From Polymorphobacter multimanifer (lineage in GTDB: Bacteria; Pseudomonadota; Alphaproteobacteria; Sphingomonadales; Sphingomonadaceae), in assembly GCF_014205635.1 (NCBI RefSeq), contig NZ_JACIIV010000001.1, forward strand, positions 1-64,000: a DNA stretch of 64,000 bases, in the 5' to 3' direction. Under the pieces are notes generated by a model. It was not told the DNA's origin. It searched no databases and worked only from the letters and a program-made list of their open reading frames with translations. This document shows positions 1-8,753 of the stretch, piece by piece. The first letter of the stretch is position 1, and the number at the start of each line of letters is the position of its first letter. A program made the position numbers and the translations under genes.

Positions 1-1
1 C

Positions 2-628
2 AAAGGGACAAGCCTAACCAATGGCCGGGTTTTACACCGCCCTCATCGACACGCCGCCGACGATCCAATGGCCTGGTTTGTCACCGCCGTGCACACAGGT
101 GCGTGCATCGGCGCGAAAGACGTGCTGACGCCAATCAGGATGATGCGCAACACGATCGGGACGATCACCGATCCGCATACGGCATGGATGCTGCTGCGGT
201 CGTTGGAGACGTTGGAATTGCGGATGACCCGGGCGGGAGAGAATGCAGCGAAGGTGTGCGAATTCCTGCGCGCCCACCCCAAGGTCGAACGGGTCGGCTA
301 TCTGGGATTTCTGGAGCCGGGCTCGCGGCAGGCGGATATTTTTGCGCGGCATTGTTCGGGAGCGGGGTCGACCTTCTCTGTCATCGTGAAGGGGGGTGAG
401 GCGGAAGCGTTCCGACTGCTCGACAATCTGCGCCTGGTGAAGCTGGCAGTCAGCCTTGGCGGGACCGAGAGCCTCGCTTCGCATCCGGCGGCGATGACGC
501 ATCTGTCGGTGGCGCCGGCGCGCAAGCTCGAACTGGGGATCACCGACAATCTGGTGCGGGTGTCGATCGGTGTCGAGGATGCTGACGATCTGGTTGCCGA
601 TTTCGAACAGGCGCTGGAGGCTGTGTGA
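2..628 (+). CDS. Cystathionine gamma-synthase-family PLP enzyme, 3' part
   Basis: This is the C-terminal part of a Cys/Met-metabolism PLP-dependent enzyme. From about base 104 the protein follows the family closely: GACIGAKDVLTPIR, then RNTIGTITDPHTAWMLLRSL, then the C-terminal KLAVSLGGTESLASHPAAMTH block and the closing VRVSIGVEDADDLVADFEQAL. The enzyme would act in the cytoplasm on cystathionine- or homoserine-type substrates; which reaction cannot be told. The frame is open to the window edge, but the 30 or so residues before GACIG do not resemble the expected PLP-lysine segment (S-x-TKY-x-GGHSD). So either the junction is rearranged or the reading near the edge is unreliable. The first in-frame ATG is at 68. 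No partner gene lies downstream. Confidence 0.6.
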   Translation, partial: KGTSLTNGRVLHRPHRHAADDPMAWFVTAVHTGACIGAKDVLTPIRMMRNTIGTITDPHTAWMLLRSLETLELRMTRAGENAAKVCEFLRAHPKVERVGYLGFLEPGSRQADIFARHCSGAGSTFSVIVKGGEAEAFRLLDNLRLVKLAVSLGGTESLASHPAAMTHLSVAPARKLELGITDNLVRVSIGVEDADDLVADFEQALEAV

Positions 629-809
629 CCGTGTTTCGGGTGGCGTGATGGGCTTCCCATGCGAATAGCTGAGCGTGCGTGCAGCGACTTGAGCTTGCCG
701 CGATGCCCATCGTGACCTGTATTGCCGCATGAACAGCAGCTTGCGGCGCTGTTCATCCGGTGCGCATCGCGGCCATGCGATACCGGGTCCATCAACAAGG
801 AGATGGACC
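629..809. other. Intergenic region before the glycine-zipper gene
   Basis: This 181-base gap separates the PLP enzyme from the next gene. Near its end AAGGAGAT (797-804) is the ribosome binding site for the ATG at 810. I found no convincing promoter or terminator. Confidence 0.5.
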
Positions 810-1367
810 ATGAAGGCACTGACGATAGGGGTGGCATTGGCGGCGATGTCGCTGACGGCGGTTCCGATGGCATCGGCAGCGGCACAGGGTCGTCCCGACA
901 TTCGCGAAGGCAAGCGGGAGGTGCGCGAGGAGAAGCGCGATCTTCGTCAGGCAAAGCGCTTCGGATCGCAGCGTGATGTGCGCGAGGAGCGGCGTGATGT
1001 GCGCCAGGCGAAGCAGCAGGTCCGTGAGGATCGCCGCGATTGGCAGCGGGGCAAGAACTACAACTGGAATCGGCCCGATCCGCAGTTCGGCGGCTATTAC
1101 CCCGAGAATTATTATCGCGAGGGCGGCAACAATTATCGCCCCATTGCGCTGGGTTCGAACGATCGGATCTATCGTGGGCGCGACGACCGCTTCTATTGTC
1201 GGCGCAATGACGGCACCACGGGCTTGATCGTGGGGGCGCTGGGAGGCGGCGTGCTGGGCAATGTGATCGCACCAGGTGGTTCGAAGACGCTTGGATCGGT
1301 GTTGGGCGGTGGCCTTGGCGCCGTGCTCGGTCGAGCGGTCGAGCGGAGCAACATCGTCTGCCGCTGA
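810..1367 (+). CDS. Secreted RcnB-like / glycine-zipper 2TM protein
   Basis: A 185-residue protein of unknown exact function. It starts with a signal peptide (about residues 1-24, ending ASAAAQG), followed by a highly charged Arg/Lys/Glu/Asp/Gln helix with repeating RDVREERRDVRQAK units (about 30-85). A Tyr/Asn-rich linker comes next. The C-terminal glycine-zipper segment (TGLIVGALGGGVLGNVIAPG, then GSVLGGGLGAVLG) is typical of 2TM glycine-zipper or surface-antigen-like envelope proteins. The charged coil resembles RcnB-type periplasmic proteins. The start at 810 is chosen because AAGGAG lies just upstream and a signal peptide follows at once. It probably sits in the periplasm or outer membrane; metal or stress homeostasis is only a guess. 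Confidence 0.7.
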   Translation: MKALTIGVALAAMSLTAVPMASAAAQGRPDIREGKREVREEKRDLRQAKRFGSQRDVREERRDVRQAKQQVREDRRDWQRGKNYNWNRPDPQFGGYYPENYYREGGNNYRPIALGSNDRIYRGRDDRFYCRRNDGTTGLIVGALGGGVLGNVIAPGGSKTLGSVLGGGLGAVLGRAVERSNIVCR

Positions 1368-1393
1368 GCATGAGAAGCGATTGATCGATTGCG

Positions 1394-1433
1394 GCGATGG
1401 CGTTCAGAAGGGATTTCTTCTGGACGGCATCGC
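1394..1433 (+). promoter_or_regulatory. 17-bp hairpin in the dps leader
   Basis: The arms GCGATGGCGTTCAGAAG and CTTCTGGACGGCATCGC pair at 15 of 17 positions around a six-base GGATTT loop, 43 bases before the dps start. No U-run follows, so it is not a classic terminator of the upstream gene. It may be a leader structure or a degenerate terminator. Confidence 0.45.
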
Positions 1434-1476
1434 CATGTGGCATAAGATGGTTTTCAACGAAAAAGGAGGAAATCTC

Positions 1477-1980
1477 ATGGCGAAGACTTCGAAAAAGACC
1501 AGTGCCGATGTCGGTGTCGATCTGGGCATGGCGGACAAGCAGCGCAAGGCGATTGCCGAAGGTTTGTCGGTGCTGCTCGCCGACACCTATACGCTTTATC
1601 TGAAGACTCACAATTTTCACTGGAACGTGACCGGGCCGCAGTTCAACTCGCTGCACCTCATGTTCGAGGGGCAATATACTGCGCTGGCACTTGCTGTTGA
1701 CGAGATTGCCGAACGCATCCGTGCGCTCGCAGAGCCGGCACCGGGCAGCTATTCGGCCTATGCGCGGCTCTCGACGATCAAGGAAGCCGATGGCCTGCCG
1801 CCTGCGGAAGAGATGGTGCGGATCCTGGCCGACGACCAGCTTGCAGTAGTGCGTACCGCGCGCGCGATCTTCCCGCTCGCCGATGAAGCCGGTGACGAGC
1901 CGACCGCCGATCTCCTGACACAGCGCATGCAGGTGCATGAAAAGACGGCATGGATGCTGCGCGCCAACCTGCCGGTCTGA
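1477..1980 (+). CDS. dps: Dps-family DNA-binding ferritin
   Basis: This 167-residue protein would form a dodecameric ferritin-like shell that oxidises and stores iron and protects DNA during starvation or peroxide stress. The ferroxidase signature is intact: H48 in the FHWN motif, H60 and E64 in NSLHLMFEGQ, and D75/E79 in VDEIAERI, which lie on two facing subunits in this family. A short Lys-rich N-terminal tail (KTSKKTS) could bind DNA. AAGGAGG sits 7 bases before the ATG at 1477. It stands alone, ends at a strong hairpin shared with the convergent EPS operon, and has a leader hairpin that may regulate it. The family call is secure. Confidence 0.93.
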   Translation: MAKTSKKTSADVGVDLGMADKQRKAIAEGLSVLLADTYTLYLKTHNFHWNVTGPQFNSLHLMFEGQYTALALAVDEIAERIRALAEPAPGSYSAYARLSTIKEADGLPPAEEMVRILADDQLAVVRTARAIFPLADEAGDEPTADLLTQRMQVHEKTAWMLRANLPV

Positions 1981-1998
1981 TATGTGACGCATTGATGC

Positions 1999-2031
1999 AA
2001 AAGAGGCTGGGGCGTTGCCTCAGCCTCTTTT
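1999..2031. terminator. Bidirectional terminator between dps and rfbB
   Basis: The perfect inverted repeat AAAAGAGGCTG (1999-2009) and CAGCCTCTTTT (2021-2031), with an 11-base loop, gives a U-run in both directions. It ends dps on the plus strand and the twelve-gene EPS operon on the minus strand; the rfbB stop codon lies in its loop. Confidence 0.85.
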
Positions 2032-3117
2032 TGCGTAATTCTGTTCGACCCATTGGCGGTAGCTGCCATCCATGATGGCGCGCCACCAAGGCTCATTGGC
2101 GAGATACCAGGCGAGGGTTTCGGCAAAGCCGGTGGTGAAATCGCGCGCCGGTTCGTAGCCGAGTTCGGCGCGGGCGCGGCTGCAGTCGATCGCGTAGCGG
2201 CGATCATGGCCGGGACGATCGGCAACGAAGGTCTTCAGGCTGTCGGTGGGCATGCCGCTCGCGGCCGGGGCATCGGGGAAGCGGGTGGCTAGAGAGGCGT
2301 CGGCGGCGAAGCTGGCGTCGATCGCGGCGCAGAGCGTGTCGATGACGGTGAGGTTGGGGAGTTCGGCGCCGCCGCCGATGCAATAGGTCTCGCCGCTGAC
2401 GCCATTGGTGATCACCGATGCGATGCCGCGGCAATGGTCCTCGACGTGCAACCAGTCGCGCACCTGTTGTCCATCACCATAGATTGGCAGCGGGCGGCCG
2501 TGGAGCGCGTTGATGAGGAAGAGCGGGATGAGCTTTTCGGGGAATTGATAGGGGCCGTAGTTGTTCGAGCAGTTCGAAGTGGTGACATCGAGGCCATAGG
2601 TGTGATGCCAGGCGCGCACGAGATGGTCCGAGCCCGCCTTGCTCGCCGCATAGGGGCTGTTGGGGGCATAGGGGGTGGTTTCGCAGAACGCCGGGTCGCT
2701 GGGACCGAGCGTGCCGTACACCTCGTCGGTGGAGACATGGTGGAAGCGGTGCGGCGTGCCCGAGCCGGCGAGCCAGACGGTGCGGGCGGCGGCGAGGAGG
2801 TTCATGGTGCCGATGATGTTGGTATCGACGAAGGCGGCCGGGCCGTGGATCGAGCGATCGACATGGCTTTCGGCGGCGAAGTGGACGAGCGTGTCGATGT
2901 TGCGATCGCGCAGCAGCGTTTCGACCTGCGCCTGATCGCGGATATCGGCGACGATCAGCTCGGCGCTGGTGCCATCGAGGCTGCGCGGGTTGCCGGCATA
3001 GGTGAGGCTGTCGAGCACGGTGATGATGCTGTCCGGGTGCAGCGCCTGCCAGTGATGGACGAAATTGGCGCCGATGAAACCGGCACCGCCGGTGACGAGG
3101 AGGCTTTTGGGGGTCAT
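2020..3117 (-). CDS. rfbB: dTDP-glucose 4,6-dehydratase
   Basis: This is the second enzyme of dTDP-L-rhamnose synthesis, converting dTDP-glucose to dTDP-4-keto-6-deoxyglucose with bound NAD+. The extended SDR fold shows the Rossmann motif TGGAGFIG at residues 9-16, the STDEVYG catalytic segment and the YAASK Tyr-x3-Lys pair. The length (365 aa) is normal. Its ATG overlaps the rfbD stop codon by 4 bases (TCAT on the plus strand, 3114-3117), so translation is probably coupled. It is the last gene of the minus-strand EPS operon. All four rml enzymes are present, so the locus can supply activated rhamnose for the two glycosyltransferases upstream. Confidence 0.95.
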   Translation of the reverse strand: MTPKSLLVTGGAGFIGANFVHHWQALHPDSIITVLDSLTYAGNPRSLDGTSAELIVADIRDQAQVETLLRDRNIDTLVHFAAESHVDRSIHGPAAFVDTNIIGTMNLLAAARTVWLAGSGTPHRFHHVSTDEVYGTLGPSDPAFCETTPYAPNSPYAASKAGSDHLVRAWHHTYGLDVTTSNCSNNYGPYQFPEKLIPLFLINALHGRPLPIYGDGQQVRDWLHVEDHCRGIASVITNGVSGETYCIGGGAELPNLTVIDTLCAAIDASFAADASLATRFPDAPAASGMPTDSLKTFVADRPGHDRRYAIDCSRARAELGYEPARDFTTGFAETLAWYLANEPWWRAIMDGSYRQWVEQNYAKRG

Positions 3118-3953
3118 GCCATGTCCTTGAGGCAGGCGCGAAGTTCGGCGCGCCAGTGTTGCGGAATGCCGGTGATGGCCCAGGTCGCGGTCTTGTCGAG
3201 GACGCCATAGGCGGGGCGCTGTGCCGGGGTGGGGTAATCCTCGGTGCGGATCGGGATGACCGGCACGGTGCGGGTGAGCAGGCCGAGGGCCAGCGCTTCC
3301 TCCTGGATGGCGACGGCGAAATCATACCAGCCGGCAGTGCCGGCATCGGTGAAATGGTGGAGGCCGCGTGCTTGGGCGGCGATGAGCGCCCAGAGGGCCC
3401 GGGCGAGGCTGGCGGCATGGGTGGGGGTGCCGAGCTGGTCCGCCACCACGCGCACCTCGTCGCGCTCGCGCATCAGGCGGAGCATGGTGTGGACGAAATT
3501 GGCGCCCTGGGCGGCATAGACCCACGCGGTGCGGACGACGAGCGATTGCGGGTGCGCGAGTGCTGCCTGCTCGCCGTGGAGCTTGGTGATGCCATAGGCG
3601 CCGAGCGGGTTGGGCGCTGTGTCGGGCGCGATCGGCCGGTGCGCGGTGCCATCGAAGACGAAATCGGTGCTGACATGGACGAGGGCGCGGGCGTGGCGGG
3701 CGAGGATGGCGACGGCCCCGGCGTTGATACGGTCGGCGCGCTCGAGCTCGGCTTCGGCCTTGTCGACCGCGGTATAGGCGGCGGCGTTGATGACGATGTC
3801 GGGGGTGTGCGCCGCAATGGTGGTCGCGACGGCATGCTCACTGGTGATGTCGAACTCGGCTTCGGGCGGCGCGATGATGGTGACGCCGGCGGGGGCGCTC
3901 GCCTGGAGGGCACGGCCCAGCTGGCCGGCGGCGCCGCTGATGAGCACCCTCAT
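3114..3953 (-). CDS. rfbD: dTDP-4-dehydrorhamnose reductase
   Basis: This enzyme catalyses the final NADPH-dependent step to dTDP-L-rhamnose. The protein has 279 residues and begins MRVLISGAAGQLG, with a Rossmann GxxGxxG at residues 7-13. It carries the YGITKLHGE segment that holds the catalytic Tyr and Lys. The open frame extends far upstream, but ATG 3953 is chosen because it opens directly into the conserved beta strand and overlaps the rfbC stop by 4 bases. It is coupled at both ends to rfbC and rfbB. Confidence 0.94.
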   Translation of the reverse strand: MRVLISGAAGQLGRALQASAPAGVTIIAPPEAEFDITSEHAVATTIAAHTPDIVINAAAYTAVDKAEAELERADRINAGAVAILARHARALVHVSTDFVFDGTAHRPIAPDTAPNPLGAYGITKLHGEQAALAHPQSLVVRTAWVYAAQGANFVHTMLRLMRERDEVRVVADQLGTPTHAASLARALWALIAAQARGLHHFTDAGTAGWYDFAVAIQEEALALGLLTRTVPVIPIRTEDYPTPAQRPAYGVLDKTATWAITGIPQHWRAELRACLKDMA

Positions 3954-4495
3954 GCGAACACCTCGGCATGGGCGAGCGTGGGGGCTGCGATGTCCTTGGC
4001 CGAAAGCTGGGGGGCAGCGCCGGTGTCGGGCCAGGCTATGCCGATTTCGGGATCGTTCCAGGCGAGCGAGCGGTCCGAGGCGGCGTCGTAGTGCGTCGTC
4101 ACCTTGTAATGGAAATCCGCCACGTCGGAGAGGGTGAGGAAGCCATGGCCGAAGCCGGGGGGGATCCAGAGCATCTCGTGGTTCTCGTCGGAAAGTTCGA
4201 GGCCGAACCATTGGCCGAAGTGGGAAGAGCTGCGGCGGAGATCGACCGCTACGTCATAGACGGCGCCGCGGCCGACGCGGATGAGCTTGCCCTGCGGGTT
4301 GGCGAGCTGGAAGTGCAGCCCGCGCAGAACGCCACGCGCAGAGCGGCTGTGATTGTCCTGCACAAAGGCGATATCGAGCCCGGCATCGCGCATGGTGCGG
4401 GCGTTCCAGCTTTCGGTGAAGAAGCCGCGGGCGTCTCCGAATACCCTGGGCTTGAGGCGGAGCACGCCGGGGAGCGGAGTCTCGATGATCTCCAT
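3950..4495 (-). CDS. rfbC: dTDP-4-dehydrorhamnose 3,5-epimerase
   Basis: This cupin-fold epimerase acts between RfbB and RfbD. The 181-residue protein shows the family order: the GFFTESW region, QDNHSRSARGVLRGLHFQ (catalytic His region), KLIRVGRGAVYDVAVDLR, and the WIPPGFGHGFLTLSD motif. The start at 4495 opens directly into the conserved MEIIETPLPGV beta strand. Only 2 bases separate it from the stop of the upstream oxygenase gene, so both are surely on one transcript. Confidence 0.94.
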   Translation of the reverse strand: MEIIETPLPGVLRLKPRVFGDARGFFTESWNARTMRDAGLDIAFVQDNHSRSARGVLRGLHFQLANPQGKLIRVGRGAVYDVAVDLRRSSSHFGQWFGLELSDENHEMLWIPPGFGHGFLTLSDVADFHYKVTTHYDAASDRSLAWNDPEIGIAWPDTGAAPQLSAKDIAAPTLAHAEVFA

Positions 4496-4497
4496 GG

Positions 4498-5385
4498 TCA
4501 GCTTTTCGGATTGCCGCGCAGCGCCCGATAGACAACCGGCGGGATCCAGTCCGCGAGCATGTGGCGGCGCATCACCTGCCAGTCGGTCTTGTCCTGGCTG
4601 CCGGGGCGCGGCTTAAACACGGTGGTTCGATCGGGCACGGCATCGAGGCCGGCTTCGGGGGCAGTGTAGTAGTAAAGTGCAATCGAGCGGCGGGCGCGAT
4701 CGGGCGGGCAGGCGATGGGATCGGGCACGCCGTGGAAGCTGTCCAGATCGGTGTTGAACACTACGGCGCGGCCCATTAGCGGCAGGGCCGAATGCACCTT
4801 GCGGCTCATGTCGCGCGTCCAGAGCTCGAGCGCGCCGTTCCATTCGGGCGCCCAATCATCGTTGAGGTAGATGAGCAGGTTGATGCGGCGCAGCACGTTC
4901 ATCGGCTTGTGGATGTTGAAATCGGCATGGACGCCGAGATGGCCGCCGGCGCGGGTTTCGTGCAGGCCGCCGCCGATGAAGTGCGGGTCGGCGATCAGCT
5001 TGGGAATGCTGGTCATGTTTTCGAGGAAGCGCAGCATCGGTACCGAGATCATTTCGGAGAGGAATGCGCGCAGCCGCGGCGTGTGGAGGTTGACAGGTTG
5101 CCATTCGAACTTGAGACGCTCCTGCGAGCGCTCATAGCCGATGCGCTCGCCCGAGGATGGCCACTCATCGAGCAGGCTGCGCAACAGCGCGCCATCGATG
5201 AAATTGTCGAGGATGATGTGCGGGAAGGGCTCGGCGTTGGCATAGCGTTGGTGGAGCGCGGTGCCGGCGGCAGCGGCCTGCTCGACATCGAGCATGAAGG
5301 CCCCGGCATCGACATTGAGCATCGTTGTCGTCAGCACCGGTGCTGCTGTGGTGGCATGCGGCTGGGTGAGCGTTTCGGTGGTCAT
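4498..5385 (-). CDS. 2-oxoglutarate/Fe(II) oxygenase-like protein in the rhamnose operon
   Basis: A 295-residue protein of the 2OG-Fe(II) dioxygenase (prolyl 4-hydroxylase-like) superfamily. The iron facial triad appears intact: H153-A-D155 in the HLGVHADFN segment and H218 in SFHGVPDP. R232 or R233 (RARRSIALYYY) would bind 2-oxoglutarate. Its substrate is unknown; lying between rfbA and rfbC, it may hydroxylate a nucleotide sugar, the polymer or an EPS protein. A GGAGAG ribosome site precedes ATG 5385, 16 bases after the rfbA stop. A longer open frame upstream overlaps rfbA and is not used. The superfamily call is good and the role open. Confidence 0.8.
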   Translation of the reverse strand: MTTETLTQPHATTAAPVLTTTMLNVDAGAFMLDVEQAAAAGTALHQRYANAEPFPHIILDNFIDGALLRSLLDEWPSSGERIGYERSQERLKFEWQPVNLHTPRLRAFLSEMISVPMLRFLENMTSIPKLIADPHFIGGGLHETRAGGHLGVHADFNIHKPMNVLRRINLLIYLNDDWAPEWNGALELWTRDMSRKVHSALPLMGRAVVFNTDLDSFHGVPDPIACPPDRARRSIALYYYTAPEAGLDAVPDRTTVFKPRPGSQDKTDWQVMRRHMLADWIPPVVYRALRGNPKS

Positions 5386-5401
5386 GGCGTCTCTCCGGGG
5401 G

Positions 5402-6298
5402 TCAGCGAGCGGTTTCGAGCTGGCGTAGCAGATATTCACCATAGCCCGATTTGCGCAAGGGAGCAGCAATGCGTTGCAATTGTTCGGCATCGATGAAGCC
5501 CTGCCGCCAGGCGATTTCCTCGGGGCAGCAGATTTTGAGGCCCTGGCGCTGTTCGACGATGCGCACATACAGCCCGGCATCGAGCAGCGAGGCGTGGGTG
5601 CCGGTATCGAGCCAGGCGAAGCCGCGGCCCATCAGCTCGACATGCAGGCGGCCGGCTTCGAGATAAAGGCGGTTCAGATCGGTGATCTCGAGCTCGCCGC
5701 GGGCCGAGGGCTTGATGTCCTTGGCCAGCCGAACGGCGTCGCCATCGTAGAAATACAGGCCGGTGACAGCGAAATTGGATTTGGGGACTGCGGGCTTTTC
5801 CTCGATCGAGACAGCGCGGCCTTCGGCATCGAAGGCGACGACGCCATAGTCCTTGGGGTTGCTCACCGAATAGCCGAAGACGGTGGCGCCATCTCCACCG
5901 CGCGCATCGGCGCTGGCGAGCAGCTCGGGCAGGCCATGACCGTAGAAGATATTGTCCCCGAGGATGAGCGTGCTGGGGCGATCACGGACGAACTCCGCAC
6001 CGATGTGATAGGCTTGGGCGAGGCCGGCGGGCTCGGGCTGGATGGCGTAGTGGAACGCCATTCCCCAATCGGCGCCATCGCCGAGGAGTGCGCGAAAAGC
6101 CGGCTGGTCGGTGGGGGTGGTGATGATCATCACCTCGCGGATGCCGGCGAGCATGAGCACCGACAGCGGATAATAGATCATCGGCTTGTCATAGACCGGC
6201 ATCAGCTGCTTGGAGACGGGCTTGGTGAGCGGATAAAGCCGCGTGCCCGAGCCGCCGGCGAGGATGATGCCGCGCCGGCCGGTATGTGCTGTGGTCAT
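5402..6298 (-). CDS. rfbA: Glucose-1-phosphate thymidylyltransferase
   Basis: This is the first enzyme of the rhamnose pathway, joining dTTP and glucose-1-phosphate to dTDP-glucose. The 298-residue protein opens with the nucleotidyltransferase signature [11 protein letters not shown] and continues with [28 protein letters not shown] and [20 protein letters not shown], all standard for RmlA. The length matches the family. ATG 6298 is chosen over the longer open frame because it lies just before the conserved RRGIILAGG strand. It follows the FrhB-type gene by 19 bases in the minus-strand operon. Confidence 0.95.
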   Translation of the reverse strand: MTTAHTGRRGIILAGGSGTRLYPLTKPVSKQLMPVYDKPMIYYPLSVLMLAGIREVMIITTPTDQPAFRALLGDGADWGMAFHYAIQPEPAGLAQAYHIGAEFVRDRPSTLILGDNIFYGHGLPELLASADARGGDGATVFGYSVSNPKDYGVVAFDAEGRAVSIEEKPAVPKSNFAVTGLYFYDGDAVRLAKDIKPSARGELEITDLNRLYLEAGRLHVELMGRGFAWLDTGTHASLLDAGLYVRIVEQRQGLKICCPEEIAWRQGFIDAEQLQRIAAPLRKSGYGEYLLRQLETAR

Positions 6299-6317
6299 GC
6301 GCGTGTCTCCATGGGTA

Positions 6318-7526
6318 TCAGGCCCGGCCTTGCAGGAAGCGACGGACGAGCCCGGCGAAGGCCTTGATCTGCGAAGGCAGTGGCTCGCCGCGCGCAGCTT
6401 CGGCCAGATGGTTGCCGGCAAAGCGCGGGCGCGGGCGGCCGACGGCGGCCATGGCAGCGAGGCGCGCAAGCAGCTGGCGCTTGCGGCGCGCCTGGTGCGG
6501 CTGCATGCGGATGATCTCGGTGATGGCGAGCGGCGTGGTTTTGATGGAACCGGCCATGCGGGCGGCATCGAGGATGGCGGCGCCGGCCGGGGTGCGCGCC
6601 ATGATGAGGCTGCGGCCCTCCTGCTCCTCGAAGCTGGGGTAGCCGCGCTCATCGCCGTACCATGCGTCCGCTGCGGCGATATCGGCATGGCCGCCAACGG
6701 CATCGGGGCAGATCTTGCAGCGAAACTGGACTTCCTTGGAGAGGATCTGGCCCCAGCTGTCGGCGTAGCTCATGCGCTCGCTGCTGCCATCCTGGCGGGT
6801 GGCGGTGGCATAGCCGGGCCAGCCGTCACCGCGGTAACGGAAGGTGGCGACGTCATTCTCTTCGACGCCGAGGCGCTTCAGGATGCGGCGGGTGCCGGCA
6901 GCGCTCGGAATGCCGGCGCAGAAGAAGGCGAGCATTAGCGGCACCTTTTCGGCGACGCGCGGATCGGTGCGGGCGCGGGCGCGGAGTGCCGCCACGTCGC
7001 AGGGCTTGCCAACGAAAGCGAAGCGGCCGGGGCGGGCGAGCCATTCCTCGATCCGTTCGAGCGGCGCCGAGGCGGTGTAGCGCGAGCCGGCGGCATCGGC
7101 GACCTCTGCGGCATCGGTGGTGGCGCGGGTTTCGTTGGCGAGCGGATGGGCGGGGTCGGCGCCGGTCTGGACCACGAAGTCGACAAGGCCGCTGTCCATG
7201 GCGTGGATGAGGAGCGCTGAAATGGCGCCCCCCGAGGAGGCACGATAGCGCAGCGTATCATCGGTGGCGTAGCCGGTCGCGACTTCGATGGCGGGGCCCC
7301 AGAGCGCGTCCTCCACGGGGGCGGCAGGGGTAGGATCGACGATCAACCCGGGGCAGGCATCGGCGATGGCGGTATCGGTTTGCGCAGAAATCGGGGCGTG
7401 CTGCTGCGGGCGCAGATAGCCGGGCGGCTGCATGGCCATGGTGATGGCTTGCGGCGCCAATGCTGCGCACAGGCCGCAGCCCGAGCAACTGTCGGCGCGC
7501 GAGACCCGGGCGAGCGCCTTGCTCAT
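6318..7526 (-). CDS. FrhB/FdhB-family iron-sulfur protein of the EPS locus
   Basis: A 402-residue protein of the coenzyme F420 hydrogenase/dehydrogenase beta-subunit family. It has an N-terminal Cys cluster (C14, C17, C20 in SCSGCGLC), the FrhB N-domain ([17 protein letters not shown]) and the C-domain with [24 protein letters not shown] and [20 protein letters not shown]. Such proteins occur in EPS loci next to polysaccharide pyruvyl transferases, as here, where the two genes overlap by 4 bases. In that setting F420 hydrogenase activity is unlikely; a flavin/Fe-S redox role in modifying a sugar is inferred. The substrate is unknown. Confidence 0.82.
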   Translation of the reverse strand: MSKALARVSRADSCSGCGLCAALAPQAITMAMQPPGYLRPQQHAPISAQTDTAIADACPGLIVDPTPAAPVEDALWGPAIEVATGYATDDTLRYRASSGGAISALLIHAMDSGLVDFVVQTGADPAHPLANETRATTDAAEVADAAGSRYTASAPLERIEEWLARPGRFAFVGKPCDVAALRARARTDPRVAEKVPLMLAFFCAGIPSAAGTRRILKRLGVEENDVATFRYRGDGWPGYATATRQDGSSERMSYADSWGQILSKEVQFRCKICPDAVGGHADIAAADAWYGDERGYPSFEEQEGRSLIMARTPAGAAILDAARMAGSIKTTPLAITEIIRMQPHQARRKRQLLARLAAMAAVGRPRPRFAGNHLAEAARGEPLPSQIKAFAGLVRRFLQGRA

Positions 7527-8692
7527 CGCTTTAGCGCGGCTTCGAACTGCCGCACGAGTTCATCCACATAGGCATTCAATGCTGTCTCGATGCCTGGGCC
7601 GGCGCGGGCGATATCGGCCGCGAGATCGGCGCGGTTGTGGAAGCCGCCCATGATGCGGGCATACGCCTCGTCGGTGCCCATGCCCTTGGCGTTGACGAGG
7701 TGCGGGTAGTTCAACCCGGCGTAGAGTCCCTCGAACTTGTTGCTGTACGAAATCGGCACCACCGGCACGCCGCTCGAGAACGCTGCGATGGTGGCGTGCA
7801 TGCGACCGCCGGTGAGGAAATCCAGCCCCGAAATATAGGATTTGGCCTCCGACGGGGAGGCGAAGTCTGGCGCGCGGATGGTGGCGGGAATTTCGGCATG
7901 GAGCTGGTCAATGGCGCGGGCATCGTCATCGCGCGGCATGTGCGGCGCATAGACATGCGCGATGAGATGCACTTCGACATTTGGCAGGGCGAGAAAATCA
8001 GTGACAAGGCGGCGCGTGAGAGCGCCGAAATCGAAGCCGAGCCCATATTCATTGTCGGTGACATGGCCCCCGGCGAGCATGAGACCCGACACCGAAAAGC
8101 CGACCTTGATCTTGGCATCGGGCGCGCGCGTGGGCCGGGTGAAGGGCAGGGCGAAGGCCACATCGATGACTTCGCTTACTTTCGCTCGGGGGGCGATGCG
8201 GCGGGTGAGGGCGAGGCTGATGGGATCGCGCGCGAAAACATGCGCGGCGCGGGTGCAGATCCAACCGGAAACGCGCGTGTGCGGTTGGCGGCTGAACGGC
8301 CCGATGGTCTGTGGGGACAGCACCAGCGGCACCCCGGCGATGAGCGGCACCAGCTTCGAGCCGACGATATAGGCGAAGCGCTTGTCGGGGTAGATGTCGG
8401 TGAAGCTGTCCCCGCCGCCGATATCGAGCATAATGTGCTGGGCGCGCACATCGGCGAGATAGCCACGCGGCGACGCCATGTAGCGGCCATTAATGGTGCG
8501 GTGGACGATATCGGGACCGGTGACATAGGGCGTGCCGGTCTCGCGTGGGCCCAAGATAGTAAAGCGTGGGGTCAGGCCCATCCGGTCGGTCGCGCGACGG
8601 ATGAGCACGATGTTCCCGACGGTGAGCGCACCGACCCCGAGATTGCCCGCTGCTTCCGAATGCCAGGGGAGCCCGATGTTGATGATCGTCAC
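7523..8692 (-). CDS. Polysaccharide pyruvyl transferase family protein
   Basis: This 389-residue protein would transfer pyruvate ketals from phosphoenolpyruvate to sugars of the exopolysaccharide. Family features are the N-terminal HSEAAGNLGVGALTVGN region, LDIGGGDSFTDIY, SPQTIGPFSR, the FARDPISLAL strand and the C-terminal LTGGRMHATIAAFSSGVPVV motif. The start is a GTG at 8692 with AGGAG 8 bases upstream. Its end overlaps the FrhB-type gene by 4 bases. A perfect 11-bp hairpin lies just upstream, between it and epsD. Confidence 0.85.
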   Translation of the reverse strand: MTIINIGLPWHSEAAGNLGVGALTVGNIVLIRRATDRMGLTPRFTILGPRETGTPYVTGPDIVHRTINGRYMASPRGYLADVRAQHIMLDIGGGDSFTDIYPDKRFAYIVGSKLVPLIAGVPLVLSPQTIGPFSRQPHTRVSGWICTRAAHVFARDPISLALTRRIAPRAKVSEVIDVAFALPFTRPTRAPDAKIKVGFSVSGLMLAGGHVTDNEYGLGFDFGALTRRLVTDFLALPNVEVHLIAHVYAPHMPRDDDARAIDQLHAEIPATIRAPDFASPSEAKSYISGLDFLTGGRMHATIAAFSSGVPVVPISYSNKFEGLYAGLNYPHLVNAKGMGTDEAYARIMGGFHNRADLAADIARAGPGIETALNAYVDELVRQFEAALKR

Positions 8693-8753
8693 GTCAGTGC
8701 TCCTGCCCGGTTTTTCGGGATGCGCTCTGGCTTCGGTTCGATTGCCAATACAT

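Noticed and set aside
298-1992. A 564-codon minus-strand frame across the glycine-zipper and dps genes
   Set aside because: It is antisense to two genes with clear signal peptide, ferroxidase motifs and ribosome sites, and has no recognisable domain.
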